Shown here piece by piece: positions 1-7,513 of a stretch of DNA of 25,052 bases. The stretch is from the IMG/VR virus record IMGVR_UViG_3300027963_000317, positions 1 through 25,052 of that record. The stretch is one strand, 5' to 3'. A program made the position numbers and the translations under genes. The notes under the pieces are model-generated. The model was not told the DNA's origin. It made no database searches and was given only the letters and a program-made list of their open reading frames with translations. Position 1 is the stretch's first letter, and each line of letters opens with the position of its first letter. This stretch comes from a virus.

Positions 1-275
1 TTGTGTAATTGAGGACATCCCAAAATTAACATAGCAATTTCAGAAGGATCTTCCATTCCAATTTCTAATGCCTCGACAGTATGGTTTGTGCCATTATCTA
101 ATACATAAGTTTTTTTAATTGCATACCTACTATTTAAGTTATAGTTAATCCATTGGTTCAATATTTTGATATCAAGATTTTTTACCGTAATTTTTGAAAA
201 ATGGTCGGGAATGAACGTTAACTGCCTCATTCCCAAAATTCCCAACGGAGTTAATTCACCTCTCTTTAACGACAT
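1..275 (-). CDS. Hypothetical protein, 3' end cut by window edge
   Basis: An open frame runs from an ATG at 275-273 to the left edge with no stop, giving 91 residues that begin MSKLKRGEL-like (MSLKRGELTPLGILGMRQLT) and end in LILGCPQLH. I do not recognise the family. It has no obvious membrane segment or catalytic motif. A late-promoter octamer (288-295) sits 12 bases upstream, and a weak Shine-Dalgarno stretch (TAGGTAG) lies between the promoter and the ATG. This suggests that the gene is expressed late, separately from the VWA gene that ends at 287. The lack of in-frame stops across the whole stretch and the promoter placement support a real gene; the function is unknown. Confidence 0.7.
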   Translation of the reverse strand, partial: MSLKRGELTPLGILGMRQLTFIPDHFSKITVKNLDIKILNQWINYNLNSRYAIKKTYVLDNGTNHTVEALEIGMEDPSEIAMLILGCPQLH

Positions 276-286
276 TAACTACCTAC

Positions 287-1546
287 TTATTTATAATGAA
301 TAGTTTGGCCAAAGGGTGCAATGATTGAATCATTGCCGTGAATAACAAACAATGTATCACAATATTCTTCATCACCCCAACTACCAAATGGATAACCATC
401 TGTAAACATGATAAACTTTTTAGGTTGAATATCATGGTCTTTCATAAATCTCCAATTTGCGTCAAAGTCGGTACCACCACCGCCCATACATTCATAATAT
501 AGAATATCATCAGAGTTATCACCAGTAAATTTATTGTGATTATAAACATCTGTATCAAAGCACCAAAGATTGATTGCAAAATCAGTATATTCATCCATGA
601 TTCCTTTAACTTCACTGATAAAGTCTCTGGCTTGAGTATTGGAAATACTACCGCTCATATCAATACCAATTGCAACATCAATAGTCTCTTCATTCATCAT
701 TCCAGGTAATATAGCACCGCAATGTTGACTTTTTCGATTAGGACGACTGAAACTAAAATTGCTTTTGATAATACTTTGGATATTCATACGTAATACTTGA
801 CGCCAATCCATTTTTGGCTCAGTAAACTCGTTGATTAATCTTTTAATGCCTTCTGGAATTTTTCCTGCACCAGAAGCTTGAGCTGCCGAAACCATTGCTT
901 CTTTAATTTCGTCTCGAATTTGTTTTTTTTCTTCAGCAGTTAATTTGGGACGACCTTTGCCTTCTTTGTCTCCGCCATCTTGATCACTACTTTCTCCGTC
1001 ACCTTCTCCGTCCAAATGTTCGTCCAATAATTCGCCTAGCGAACTAATATCAATCTTGTCGGCCTTTTCATAAAGATCGGCATAAATTTCTTCGTAGCTT
1101 TTGCCTCGATATTTGTCATTTTGAAAAATATTAATGAAGCTAGGTACCTCACCAATTTTTTCATCTTTAAGAATTTGATTAACTGCATAATCGGCTGCAA
1201 TGTTACTTAATTCTGGAATTCGTCCATTTCGACGAAACATATGTTCAAAAACATTATGTAATACTTCGTGTGCAAATCCAAATTCGCATTGTTTGGGAGT
1301 AAGTTCGCTGACAAAGTCATTGCTATAATAAAAATTACGCCCGTCAGTGGCTAGGGTACTACACCAATCACTAGCATCAATTAATTTCATTCGAGTGGCC
1401 ATATTACCAAAAAATGGATGACGAAGTAGTAAACCAACACGAGCTGTAATCAATTTTTCAATAATTTTATTTTTTTGATCTTGAGTAAACTGTTTTTTCT
1501 TTGTGAAATCAATTTTTTTATTAGCGGTGGATGTTTTGGATGTCAT
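287..1546 (-). CDS. VWA domain / putative metallopeptidase-like protein (DUF2201 type), MoxR partner
   Basis: The protein has 419 residues. The N-terminal half carries an HExxH sequence, HEVLH at residues 93-97, typical of the metallopeptidase-like domain that precedes VWA in this family. An acidic, glycine-rich linker follows at about 178-198. The C-terminal VWA-like domain shows a MIDAS motif DMSGS (296-300), GGGGTDFD (355-362) and FTDGYP (381-386), so metal binding looks intact. Proteins of this type are usually encoded next to a MoxR AAA+ ATPase, as here, and are thought to work with it in assembling or remodelling target proteins. The phage target is unknown. The gene has its own sigma70-type promoter (1569-1597) and a good ribosome site (TAGGAG) 6 bases before the ATG. 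Confidence 0.82.
   Translation of the reverse strand: MTSKTSTANKKIDFTKKKQFTQDQKNKIIEKLITARVGLLLRHPFFGNMATRMKLIDASDWCSTLATDGRNFYYSNDFVSELTPKQCEFGFAHEVLHNVFEHMFRRNGRIPELSNIAADYAVNQILKDEKIGEVPSFINIFQNDKYRGKSYEEIYADLYEKADKIDISSLGELLDEHLDGEGDGESSDQDGGDKEGKGRPKLTAEEKKQIRDEIKEAMVSAAQASGAGKIPEGIKRLINEFTEPKMDWRQVLRMNIQSIIKSNFSFSRPNRKSQHCGAILPGMMNEETIDVAIGIDMSGSISNTQARDFISEVKGIMDEYTDFAINLWCFDTDVYNHNKFTGDNSDDILYYECMGGGGTDFDANWRFMKDHDIQPKKFIMFTDGYPFGSWGDEEYCDTLFVIHGNDSIIAPFGQTIHYK
288..295 (-). promoter_or_regulatory. T4-like late promoter
   Basis: The minus strand reads TATAAATA exactly, which is the T4 late-promoter -10 consensus recognised by the phage late sigma factor. It overlaps the stop codon of the VWA gene and lies 12 bases before the ATG of the gene at 275. 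No -35 element is expected for this class. An octamer of A and T can occur by chance in an AT-rich genome, but the position between two genes supports function. Confidence 0.55.
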
Positions 1547-1568
1547 TCCTACTCCTAGTTAAAAATAT

Positions 1569-1597
1569 ATTATACACGAATTTATGCCTGAGGTCAA
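1569..1597 (-). promoter_or_regulatory. Sigma70-type promoter for the VWA gene
   Basis: On the minus strand, TTGACC (1597-1592) is followed by a 17-base spacer and TATAAT (1574-1569). It starts directly after the terminator that closes the MoxR gene, so the VWA gene can be transcribed independently of MoxR. The match is one base short of consensus in the -35 box. Confidence 0.75.
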
Positions 1598-1599
1598 TG

Positions 1600-1621
1600 A
1601 AAAAGGGACTAAGCCCTTTTT
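1600..1621 (-). terminator. Intrinsic terminator after the MoxR gene
   Basis: A perfect 8-bp stem (AAAAAGGG at 1600-1607 paired with CCCTTTTT at 1614-1621) encloses a 6-base loop, directly after the MoxR stop codon at 1622-1624. On the minus strand the stem ends in a run of five T. The symmetrical A/T flanks could let it work in both directions. It sits between the MoxR stop and the -35 box of the VWA promoter. Confidence 0.8.
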
Positions 1622-2701
1622 TTATTCCATGGCCTGTATAATTAGTTTACCATATTTTTCGTAAAATTGATCAAAATTCTTCAATTTAGTTGTATCAAAT
1701 GGTAATTGATAATTGGTCATTGCCACTTTGGCACCCATAACTACTAGTTCAGTGGGGAAATTCTCCATCATAAACTTAAAGAAGTTATCAGCCTGTTCGT
1801 CCCAATTTTTTATTTTCTTTTGATCAGCTGATTGTAACTCATAGCACAATGACACGGTCAAAGAATACATGGCAGATATTTCTTTGATATTACATTTACT
1901 TACTTTACCACTCAAAATATCTTCTGGATTAGGCATTTGTTTGGCAACCTTACGATGTGCCATAAATTTAACCGCAAGGCCTTCGCCAACTGCACCAGCA
2001 ACCAAATCAGTGAGTGTGTTTTCATTAAGATCATCATCTTGAAGAAGTTCAGATACAAAACTCCAGCTACGTGGTGTAGCAAATGCACGACTAGAACTCT
2101 TTGGGTCAAAATCATATAGATCCTGTTTGGCAAAACCAACATAACCCACAACTTGTTCATGGATTCGATTATTGGTAGCCCATTGTAACCAGTCATCATA
2201 ATCTGTTTTAAGTTCAATATGAACAAAACGATTAGCCAATGGAGCGGGCATACGGAATGTTACACCCTTGTCAGTTTCTCGATTACCTGCGGCAACAATA
2301 CTAACGCCTTTTGGCAATATATAAGTACCAACACGACGGTTTAGAACCAATTGATAAGCCGCTGCCTGTGTTGCCGGAGCAGCCGAGTTCAACTCATCTA
2401 AAAATATAATAGCAGTCGAATCTGGATCAGTAGGCAACTCTGCAGGAGGAGCCCATGTCATTGTATTTTCTGAAGAATTGTAATAAGGAATACCTTTAAT
2501 GTCAGTAGGTTCCCAGAGGCTCAATCGAATATCAATAACATCACGATTTGTTTCATCGCCAATTTGTTTAACGATGTCAGATTTACCAATTCCTGGAGGC
2601 CCCCACATAAAAACAGGACGTTGAATTTTGATACATTTACGAATGCTACGTTTTGCTTCGTTAGGAGTGACTGTGCGATTAGTGCTAATTTGTTCTGCCA
2701 T
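1622..2701 (-). CDS. MoxR-type AAA+ ATPase
   Basis: The protein has 359 residues. It shows a Walker A motif GPPGIGKS (34-41), a Walker B stretch IIFLDELN (98-105) and a sensor-like segment VSIVAAGNRETD (about 132-143), the order expected of MoxR/RavA-type AAA+ proteins. These usually act with a VWA-domain partner, and here one is encoded immediately downstream. The likely role is ATP-driven remodelling or metal-cofactor loading of a client protein. Whether the client is phage or host is not shown by sequence. The gene is read from a consensus sigma70 promoter (2757-2785) and ends at a strong intrinsic terminator. The start codon is preceded by AAGAGCGGA. Confidence 0.88.
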   Translation of the reverse strand: MAEQISTNRTVTPNEAKRSIRKCIKIQRPVFMWGPPGIGKSDIVKQIGDETNRDVIDIRLSLWEPTDIKGIPYYNSSENTMTWAPPAELPTDPDSTAIIFLDELNSAAPATQAAAYQLVLNRRVGTYILPKGVSIVAAGNRETDKGVTFRMPAPLANRFVHIELKTDYDDWLQWATNNRIHEQVVGYVGFAKQDLYDFDPKSSSRAFATPRSWSFVSELLQDDDLNENTLTDLVAGAVGEGLAVKFMAHRKVAKQMPNPEDILSGKVSKCNIKEISAMYSLTVSLCYELQSADQKKIKNWDEQADNFFKFMMENFPTELVVMGAKVAMTNYQLPFDTTKLKNFDQFYEKYGKLIIQAME

Positions 2702-2756
2702 TTCCGCTCTTTCTTAAAAGTTGTATTGTAGGCACCTTGCTTTACAATATGTATAA

Positions 2757-2785
2757 ATTATACAGCAGATTTTTAATGTTGTCAA
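2757..2785 (-). promoter_or_regulatory. Consensus sigma70 promoter for the MoxR gene
   Basis: On the minus strand, TTGACA (2785-2780), a 17-base spacer and TATAAT (2762-2757) form a perfect consensus pair. The -35 box overlaps the last codons of the upstream gene (stop at 2782-2784). The expected transcript start is near 2750, about 50 bases before the MoxR ATG. Such a strong host-type promoter suggests early expression by unmodified host RNA polymerase. Confidence 0.85.
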
Positions 2786-3150
2786 CTAGCAGACGCTTTT
2801 ATTTCGGAATATCTAGCTATGTTGCCGGAAAATAACACCAGTTGCACCGCCATTTTTTCGTGAAAAACATACACTTCTTTACTAGTAACATACCATGGAC
2901 TGTCAATATATTTGTCTAACCAAATTATAATCTTATTAGTATATTTTATAGGTTTATCAATGATCACACGATGCACTTTGATATGTTCTGAAATTGTAGA
3001 AAATCCTTCATCAGTGAGTCTAAGACCCCCTGATGATTTTTTTCTTGGATTGAACCACCATTGAATCATTAACTTTTTGATAGTTTCTTCGTCGGTAGGT
3101 AAATTACATTGTTCTGCTATGTATTTTGTTAAATCAATTTTTTGATTCAT
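2782..3150 (-). CDS. Conserved phage hypothetical protein
   Basis: The protein has 122 residues. It contains WWFNPRKKSSGGLRLTDEGF near residues 31-50, a pattern I associate with small uncharacterised proteins of marine T4-like phages. It has no signal peptide or catalytic motif that I recognise. The start overlaps the end of the next upstream gene (stop at 3134) by 17 bases, which fits translational coupling. The 3' end carries the -35 box of the MoxR promoter. Function unknown. Confidence 0.7.
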   Translation of the reverse strand: MNQKIDLTKYIAEQCNLPTDEETIKKLMIQWWFNPRKKSSGGLRLTDEGFSTISEHIKVHRVIIDKPIKYTNKIIIWLDKYIDSPWYVTSKEVYVFHEKMAVQLVLFSGNIARYSEIKASAS

Positions 3151-3433
3151 TGGGCATTTTTTCCCCAGTAACTAACTTATACACAGAAAACTCTGAAGTA
3201 TTGAATAGCTTATTGAGTTTTTCGGCAAGATTAATAGCATGGCCAGGATTACTGAAACTGATTTTTTTATATTTTGGACCTACTTTTTGAGCTACAATAC
3301 TATTGGTTTTTAAATTAATGGGTTTATCTTGATAAAATACAGCCCAAATAGCTTCAGCATCCAAAACCTGCTCTGTTTTATAGGTTTTTTTGTTAGTTAT
3401 TTCTAATAATATTTTTGGTTTTGGCCTAGACAT
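3134..3433 (-). CDS. Conserved hypothetical protein, 99 aa
   Basis: I place the start at the ATG at 3433-3431, giving MSRPKPK..., rather than at an ATG 21 bases upstream. The reason is the Shine-Dalgarno AAGGAG (3444-3449), 10 bases before the chosen ATG; the longer start would place that site inside the coding sequence. The protein is basic and contains a central DAEAIWAVFYQDKPINL segment. I do not recognise a family. The ribosome site lies in a hairpin loop (3438-3457), so translation may be controlled. Confidence 0.68.
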   Translation of the reverse strand: MSRPKPKILLEITNKKTYKTEQVLDAEAIWAVFYQDKPINLKTNSIVAQKVGPKYKKISFSNPGHAINLAEKLNKLFNTSEFSVYKLVTGEKMPNESKN

Positions 3434-3437
3434 TAAG

Positions 3438-3457
3438 TATATGCTCCTTAGCATATA
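3438..3457 (-). promoter_or_regulatory. Hairpin presenting the Shine-Dalgarno of the gene at 3433
   Basis: Arms TATATGCT (3438-3445) and AGCATATA (3450-3457) are perfectly complementary around a 4-base loop, AAGG in the mRNA. The AGGAG ribosome site spans loop and stem, so folding would partly hide or display it. A late-promoter-like AATAAATA (one mismatch to TATAAATA) lies at 3463-3456, and a transcript from it would begin close to or inside the hairpin. Confidence 0.5.
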
Positions 3458-3470
3458 TTTATTCTAGTAT

Positions 3471-3686
3471 TTAAAAAGTCCCGCCAGTCATTTTAATTTG
3501 GATAGGATCATCATTATTGGAATTTTGATCCAATTCACCACTTAATCTGGTCATCACTATTGCTAGACTATTTTGTAAATCAGCAACTTCTTTGATATCT
3601 AAAGTCACTGATTTTTGGTTACTTTTAATGGCAATTCTAGCTTTATCTAAAAAATTTTCAATAGGTATAGTGTTTAGTTGTCGCAT
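3471..3686 (-). CDS. Small hypothetical protein, 71 aa
   Basis: A short acidic protein with a probable helical middle (NSLAIVMTRLSGELD) and a Gly/Thr tail. No family is recognised. Its start overlaps the upstream gene's end by 13 bases, with AAGG upstream of the ATG. It fits the overlapping gene chain of this region, which is the main support. Function unknown. Confidence 0.6.
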   Translation of the reverse strand: MRQLNTIPIENFLDKARIAIKSNQKSVTLDIKEVADLQNSLAIVMTRLSGELDQNSNNDDPIQIKMTGGTF

Positions 3687-4159
3687 GAATGATTAGCCTT
3701 TCTCAATGCTTGTTTTGATTCTTCTTCAGTTTTCCAGGGACCCTGAAATGGATATCTTTCCAATGTAATTAATTTGGGGCTGAAGCTTTTAACCCACCCT
3801 TTTCTAAATTTAATAATGTAATGACCTGCACAATGTTGGCTTTTGCTTTTGGCTCTTTTTGTATATAATGGCAATTTTTTCTGTACGTTATATAATGGCT
3901 CATAGGGTTTGGACTTGCAGGGAAACCCATAGATATTATAAGGAGCAGTTTCTTCTCGTTTTCGATTTTTGATACTTTCTTCAAAAAATGCAATACCAAT
4001 TGCTGATTTTATTTCGGCTAGATCTTTAAATGGTATTGATACACCGTTATGTAATACCAAATATCCTTTTTTGACTTTGGATATAGAAGCAATTTTATTA
4101 TCGCCGTCTTTGATTATCCATTCTCTATCAGGTATTAACACTTTAGCGGTAGAATTCAT
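3674..4159 (-). CDS. Conserved phage hypothetical protein, 161 aa
   Basis: The N-terminal part (about 1-60) looks like a small beta domain. The C-terminal half is strongly patterned, with PYNIYGFPCKSKPYEPLYNV (about 73-92), then SKSQHCAGHYIIKF and LERYPFQGPWKTEEE. I associate this pattern with an uncharacterised protein family of marine T4-like phages, but this is from memory and unverified. The start codon overlaps the stop of the FEN/RNase H gene (ATGA-type overlap at 4156-4159), suggesting co-translation and perhaps a replication-related role. No catalytic motif is evident. Confidence 0.75.
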   Translation of the reverse strand: MNSTAKVLIPDREWIIKDGDNKIASISKVKKGYLVLHNGVSIPFKDLAEIKSAIGIAFFEESIKNRKREETAPYNIYGFPCKSKPYEPLYNVQKKLPLYTKRAKSKSQHCAGHYIIKFRKGWVKSFSPKLITLERYPFQGPWKTEEESKQALRKANHSCDN

Positions 4160-5151
4160 TCTTTAATATACCTCGCATTTAATGGTTCCACATAGCTAGC
4201 GGCTTGTTCATTAATTTTTTGCATATCGTACTCCGCACAAAACTTCATAAATCTAACACCAACTTGTGTAATATTTTTTTCTAAATTAATAGCATCATTA
4301 ATTGTGTCAAGAATAATTGTTTTAATTTCTTCTGGTTGAGCTGTCAAATCGCATAATTGTACATTACGATTGTAATCATCTAGAACTCTATGTTCAAAAC
4401 CTTCGTGATCAGACCAACGTTGCAACATCATGTTGTTCCACGAGTATCCTTTGGATTCTCTATCGGCAAATGCTTCACGGAGACCGACTTTATTCTTTGT
4501 GCCTTTTTCACGTACTCCTGGATAAGCACTAAAGATGTTGTCGGAGGTGTCACCACGCATACACTTCTCAAATAACAACCAGGTTGGATCCGGAGCCGCT
4601 TTTTCTTGTTTAGTTTTCTTATCAACAACACGTTTACCTTTAGCATCAAAATATCCTTCATGCGTAGTTGTAATTTCCATCACACCGTTATATTGTTTGA
4701 CATTAGGTGCAATCAGTTGTGCAAAGTCGCCGTCAGTACTGATAATAACATGATTATCATTTGGGTGTGTTTGAATAAATCCTGCAATTAAATCATCTGC
4801 TTCTAATTGAGAATGATGTAATACTGTTGCATTAGTTTTAGATTTAATAAAATCTTTAAATTGATCAAAAGTTTCCCAAAACACTCGTTCTTCTTCTTGT
4901 TCACTAGGACTGGCAGCGGCCCGGCCTTCAGCACGTTGTCGTTTATAAGGAGCATAATAATCTTTACGCCAGCTTCTTCCCTCTAAACAAAACACTACAT
5001 GATCACCTTTAAAATCTCGCCATGCCTTACGTATACTGCCCAATACAGTATGAATACTCATACCAATTTTATCTTCTAGGCTACCACGCACCGCATGTCT
5101 AGCTCTAAAAAAAGTATTAGCAGTATCAACAAGAATATATGTTTTATTCAT
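4156..5151 (-). CDS. rnh: RNase H / FEN1-family 5'-3' exonuclease
   Basis: The protein has 331 residues, near the 305 of T4 RNase H. Acidic metal-binding residues of the FEN/5'-nuclease family are all in place: D9 in LVDTANTFFRAR, the SWRKDYYAPYKRQR helical-arch basic segment (60-73), EADD (117-120), STDGDF (138-143) and RGDTSDNI (199-206). In T4-like phages this enzyme removes RNA primers and flaps from lagging-strand fragments. It overlaps both neighbours by one to four bases. Confidence in the family is high; whether it behaves as T4 RNase H or as a flap endonuclease cannot be told from sequence. Confidence 0.9.
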   Translation of the reverse strand: MNKTYILVDTANTFFRARHAVRGSLEDKIGMSIHTVLGSIRKAWRDFKGDHVVFCLEGRSWRKDYYAPYKRQRAEGRAAASPSEQEEERVFWETFDQFKDFIKSKTNATVLHHSQLEADDLIAGFIQTHPNDNHVIISTDGDFAQLIAPNVKQYNGVMEITTTHEGYFDAKGKRVVDKKTKQEKAAPDPTWLLFEKCMRGDTSDNIFSAYPGVREKGTKNKVGLREAFADRESKGYSWNNMMLQRWSDHEGFEHRVLDDYNRNVQLCDLTAQPEEIKTIILDTINDAINLEKNITQVGVRFMKFCAEYDMQKINEQAASYVEPLNARYIKE

Positions 5152-5525
5152 TAACTAACTTCCGTTTTGCCATTGCCTAAATTATTAATATTGATATAAC
5201 CTGAACTTCTACGTTCCATATCAATATTTTCCTCAGCACCAACATTCCTGCAAAGTTCAGAGAACCAAGCATCAACCACAGCTTCATCTGTCTCGCCAGA
5301 ATATCCTGCTGTACGTAATTGTAACACAAAGTATTCGTTCCAGTCAAGTTCAAAAAATCCGTTACGGATATTATCTGGATTAACATGAGTATTCAAAACA
5401 GCAATATAAGGTTCTTTGAGTTCGGTGGCAATCTCTTTTTCAGTTTTAACCGCGGGTAATGATAACTCTGCGGTGTCTTTAGTTTTTTGATTTTTAAAAA
5501 AACTTAATATTTTATCCACTATCAT
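5151..5525 (-). CDS. Conserved hypothetical protein, 124 aa
   Basis: I choose the ATG at 5525-5523 (MIVDKILSFFKNQ) because it lies one base after the QueE stop codon and has GGGGAACC upstream. A longer reading from 5573 would overlap QueE by 47 bases. The C-terminal two thirds contain the patterned segment AVLNTHVNPDNIRNGFFELD and then YFVLQLRTAGYSGETDEAVVDAW, which looks well constrained but matches no family I can name. No membrane segment. Function unknown; it lies between queE and the nuclease. Confidence 0.72.
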   Translation of the reverse strand: MIVDKILSFFKNQKTKDTAELSLPAVKTEKEIATELKEPYIAVLNTHVNPDNIRNGFFELDWNEYFVLQLRTAGYSGETDEAVVDAWFSELCRNVGAEENIDMERRSSGYININNLGNGKTEVS

Positions 5526-5526
5526 T

Positions 5527-6375
5527 TTAGGTTCCCCATTGGTTCTTGAAGAGAGGAACTTGAAGCCGATCACTGTATCTCAAACCATGTTTCATTGCTA
5601 ACAATGCTACATTACGATTGTTCAATGCGTAAACACTTTCCACACCGCCAACTGGCATTAGATAAACATGTCCTGTGAAACCTGCTTTACGATATGCGGC
5701 AATAGCACATTCAGCATCAGCAAAGTCTTGTTCTGTAGCAATAACAAACTTCAAATATGCTGTACCACGTTTTTCATAGTCGCAAACTACTTCAGGAAGA
5801 ATAGCTTCTTCCCACTTCTCACCACTGCATGGCAGTTTGGCACTTACACTAAATGTAACTTCTCTATCCCATTGTTTGGCAGTCCATTCGCCTAAATAAT
5901 GTTTAAACTCTTCTGTTAGCTTTTGAGTGCCGTTTGTTTCGAACGTGATCTCTTTCAAACCTGCCATCTTAGGATTGTTTAGCAAGTCTGGATAAGCACG
6001 TTGCCAACCTAGCAACGGTTCACCACCTGTGATGACCAAGTGTTCATCCTTCCATTCACCATGCGGAATAATCTCTGCAATACGATCTGCAATAGCATCA
6101 CTGGTTAGCATTGGACTTAGGTCTTTAAACTCTGGCATCCATGAGGCATAGGAGTCGCAGCCTGTACTTACTAGTGGTAGCTCTTCATATTTGTTAAACA
6201 TATGAGCCACTTGAGAGATATCATGTCTTTCGTGACTTTTCTCTCCCCTAGCCATCCCAAAGCCGTCACAGGTAAAGTTACAACCAAATGTTCTAAGGAA
6301 CACGCTGGGCACTCCCATGTATCTGCCTTCACCCTGAATTGAATAAAATAACTCTGCTACTTTAATTTTGCTCAT
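5527..6375 (-). CDS. queE: QueE, 7-carboxy-7-deazaguanine synthase (radical SAM)
   Basis: The protein has 282 residues. It begins with the QueE hallmark FYSIQGEGRYMGVPSVFLR (10-28), followed by GCNFTC (C32, C36), a GCDSYASW segment (C73) and the radical-SAM VITGGEPLL motif (about 114-122). QueE converts 6-carboxy-tetrahydropterin to 7-carboxy-7-deazaguanine (CDG), the committed step to preQ0 and deazaguanine bases. The three cluster cysteines are spaced CX3CX36C, whereas cellular enzymes have CX3CX2C or CX14CX2C, so about 35 residues are inserted in the cluster loop. In phages this enzyme normally serves DNA modification, and a DpdA-like transglycosylase and QueD-like protein are in the same window. 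The ATG follows AGGAAAAAT. Confidence 0.93.
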   Translation of the reverse strand: MSKIKVAELFYSIQGEGRYMGVPSVFLRTFGCNFTCDGFGMARGEKSHERHDISQVAHMFNKYEELPLVSTGCDSYASWMPEFKDLSPMLTSDAIADRIAEIIPHGEWKDEHLVITGGEPLLGWQRAYPDLLNNPKMAGLKEITFETNGTQKLTEEFKHYLGEWTAKQWDREVTFSVSAKLPCSGEKWEEAILPEVVCDYEKRGTAYLKFVIATEQDFADAECAIAAYRKAGFTGHVYLMPVGGVESVYALNNRNVALLAMKHGLRYSDRLQVPLFKNQWGT

Positions 6376-6376
6376 A

Positions 6377-6661
6377 TTATTTTTCCTGATCTTTATAGAT
6401 GTTGGACCATACTTTTAGTTTTTCAATCTTGGCCTGCTTGGCTTTATTTAGGCCTTGATCACTAACAACATTATATAATTTTAACAGATCAATCATGGCA
6501 AGTAAATCCCCAATCTCACCTTCAAGATGTTCTGCATTGGTTAGAGGTTTATTGGGTTTGGCGTTGTCCAAACCAAATCTAAAACACTTGCTGATTGCCT
6601 GTGTGACCTCTGCACATTCCTCTTGTGTTATTAACAAGATTTCCCGTAGTTGTTCATTCAT
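6377..6661 (-). CDS. MazG-like nucleotide pyrophosphohydrolase
   Basis: The protein has 94 residues, the size of a single MazG-like all-alpha NTP pyrophosphohydrolase domain. The metal-binding pattern EExxE is at 14-18 (EECAE) and ExxD at 49-52 (EIGD). Such enzymes cleave NTPs or dNTPs to the monophosphate and pyrophosphate. In marine phages MazG homologues are common auxiliary genes, thought either to clean nucleotide pools or to alter host stress signalling. Its place directly upstream of queE may point to the nucleotide pool. It overlaps the upstream small gene by four bases. Confidence 0.8.
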   Translation of the reverse strand: MNEQLREILLITQEECAEVTQAISKCFRFGLDNAKPNKPLTNAEHLEGEIGDLLAMIDLLKLYNVVSDQGLNKAKQAKIEKLKVWSNIYKDQEK

Positions 6662-6846
6662 ACAAGATCCTTAAACATTAATTTTCGTCCTTCTTCACCA
6701 ATTTCATTATCAAATAAGTCTTTAACCAAAATCATCATACAAGATGCTAACATGAGTAAATCTTCTCGATCATCACACATCATAATTTGGCGATTAATTG
6801 GCTCCATTAATTCCATCATTCTTTTTTTAACATCATGGTCGTTCAT
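6658..6846 (-). CDS. Small hypothetical protein, 62 aa
   Basis: A Met-rich, acidic, probably all-helical protein with MELMEPINRQIMMCDDREDLLMLA near its centre. It is linked to both neighbours by four-base overlaps, which supports translation. No motif of known function. It could be a small regulator or adaptor, but the sequence does not say. Confidence 0.65.
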   Translation of the reverse strand: MNDHDVKKRMMELMEPINRQIMMCDDREDLLMLASCMMILVKDLFDNEIGEEGRKLMFKDLV

Positions 6847-7301
6847 TGTTGGGCCTTGTCAGTAAGGTATTTTTCATTATGAATCCACTTGTTGTTGACA
6901 AGGAATCCCCATTCACGTTTGTGAGGTCCTGGCATAAACAGAGTCCATGCAGTTACACCTTCTTTTAATTCAATTCGATGATAGCTAGTAGGTTGACTAA
7001 TTCTAAAATGTCCAGGGCCACGCCAATATTTTATTTCATTGATCTTTTGACCCAAGGTGTTAAACACGGGCACCCATTCATAATAACCGCCGGTCAAAAT
7101 AAACGTAGCATAGGGCCAAGGATGATCATGAACATCGTCGGGATCACCTTTTAGGAATTTATGAATGAACACGTTAAATGGAAAATGTTTACGGGTATTG
7201 AATAATACATAATAACGTTCAAGATACGGTTCGTTATTCTGTCGATCCATGATAATACGTTTTCGACCCATTCTATCCAACCAATTAAAAAACCATTTCA
7301 T
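6843..7301 (-). CDS. Cupin-fold protein, possible metal-dependent dioxygenase or isomerase
   Basis: The protein has 152 residues. The metal-binding cupin motif 1 is visible as DDVHDHPWPYATFILTGGYYE (55-75) with H58, H60 and E75 as likely ligands, and H108 (SYHRIEL) as the motif 2 ligand. The rest is beta-rich, as expected. Cupins range from dioxygenases to sugar epimerases and storage proteins, so the reaction cannot be assigned. It lies near a glycosyltransferase and the deazaguanine genes. Start and stop overlap neighbours by four bases. Confidence 0.72.
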   Translation of the reverse strand: MKWFFNWLDRMGRKRIIMDRQNNEPYLERYYVLFNTRKHFPFNVFIHKFLKGDPDDVHDHPWPYATFILTGGYYEWVPVFNTLGQKINEIKYWRGPGHFRISQPTSYHRIELKEGVTAWTLFMPGPHKREWGFLVNNKWIHNEKYLTDKAQQ

Positions 7302-7513
7302 TTACAAATCTCCAAAAATTCATTAAGTCTATGTACGGCTTCATCAAAATCAACTGCCCATACTTTAGCTTCTAAATTGTTGCCAACAATTTTTATATCA
7401 TATGGAATCACACCATTAAATTGAAATCCTTCTGAAATTTCAGTATTAACAACAAACTCCTGTAAATGTTTAGCTCTAAAAATCAAATTATTGGCCATGT
7501 CAATGGAATTCAT
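7298..7513 (-). CDS. Small hypothetical protein, 71 aa
   Basis: The protein begins MNSIDMANNLIFRAKHLQEF and contains PYDIKIVGNNLEAKVWAVDF, suggesting one helix followed by beta strands. It has no recognised family. It overlaps the glycosyltransferase stop and the cupin start by four bases each, the usual sign of coupled translation in this region. Confidence 0.65.
   Translation of the reverse strand: MNSIDMANNLIFRAKHLQEFVVNTEISEGFQFNGVIPYDIKIVGNNLEAKVWAVDFDEAVHRLNEFLEICK

Noticed and set aside
287-2701. MoxR/VWA pair as an anti-phage defence system
   Set aside because: The pair lies in a phage genome with phage-like gene packing and no nuclease or toxin effector next to it. A phage assembly or remodelling role is simpler.
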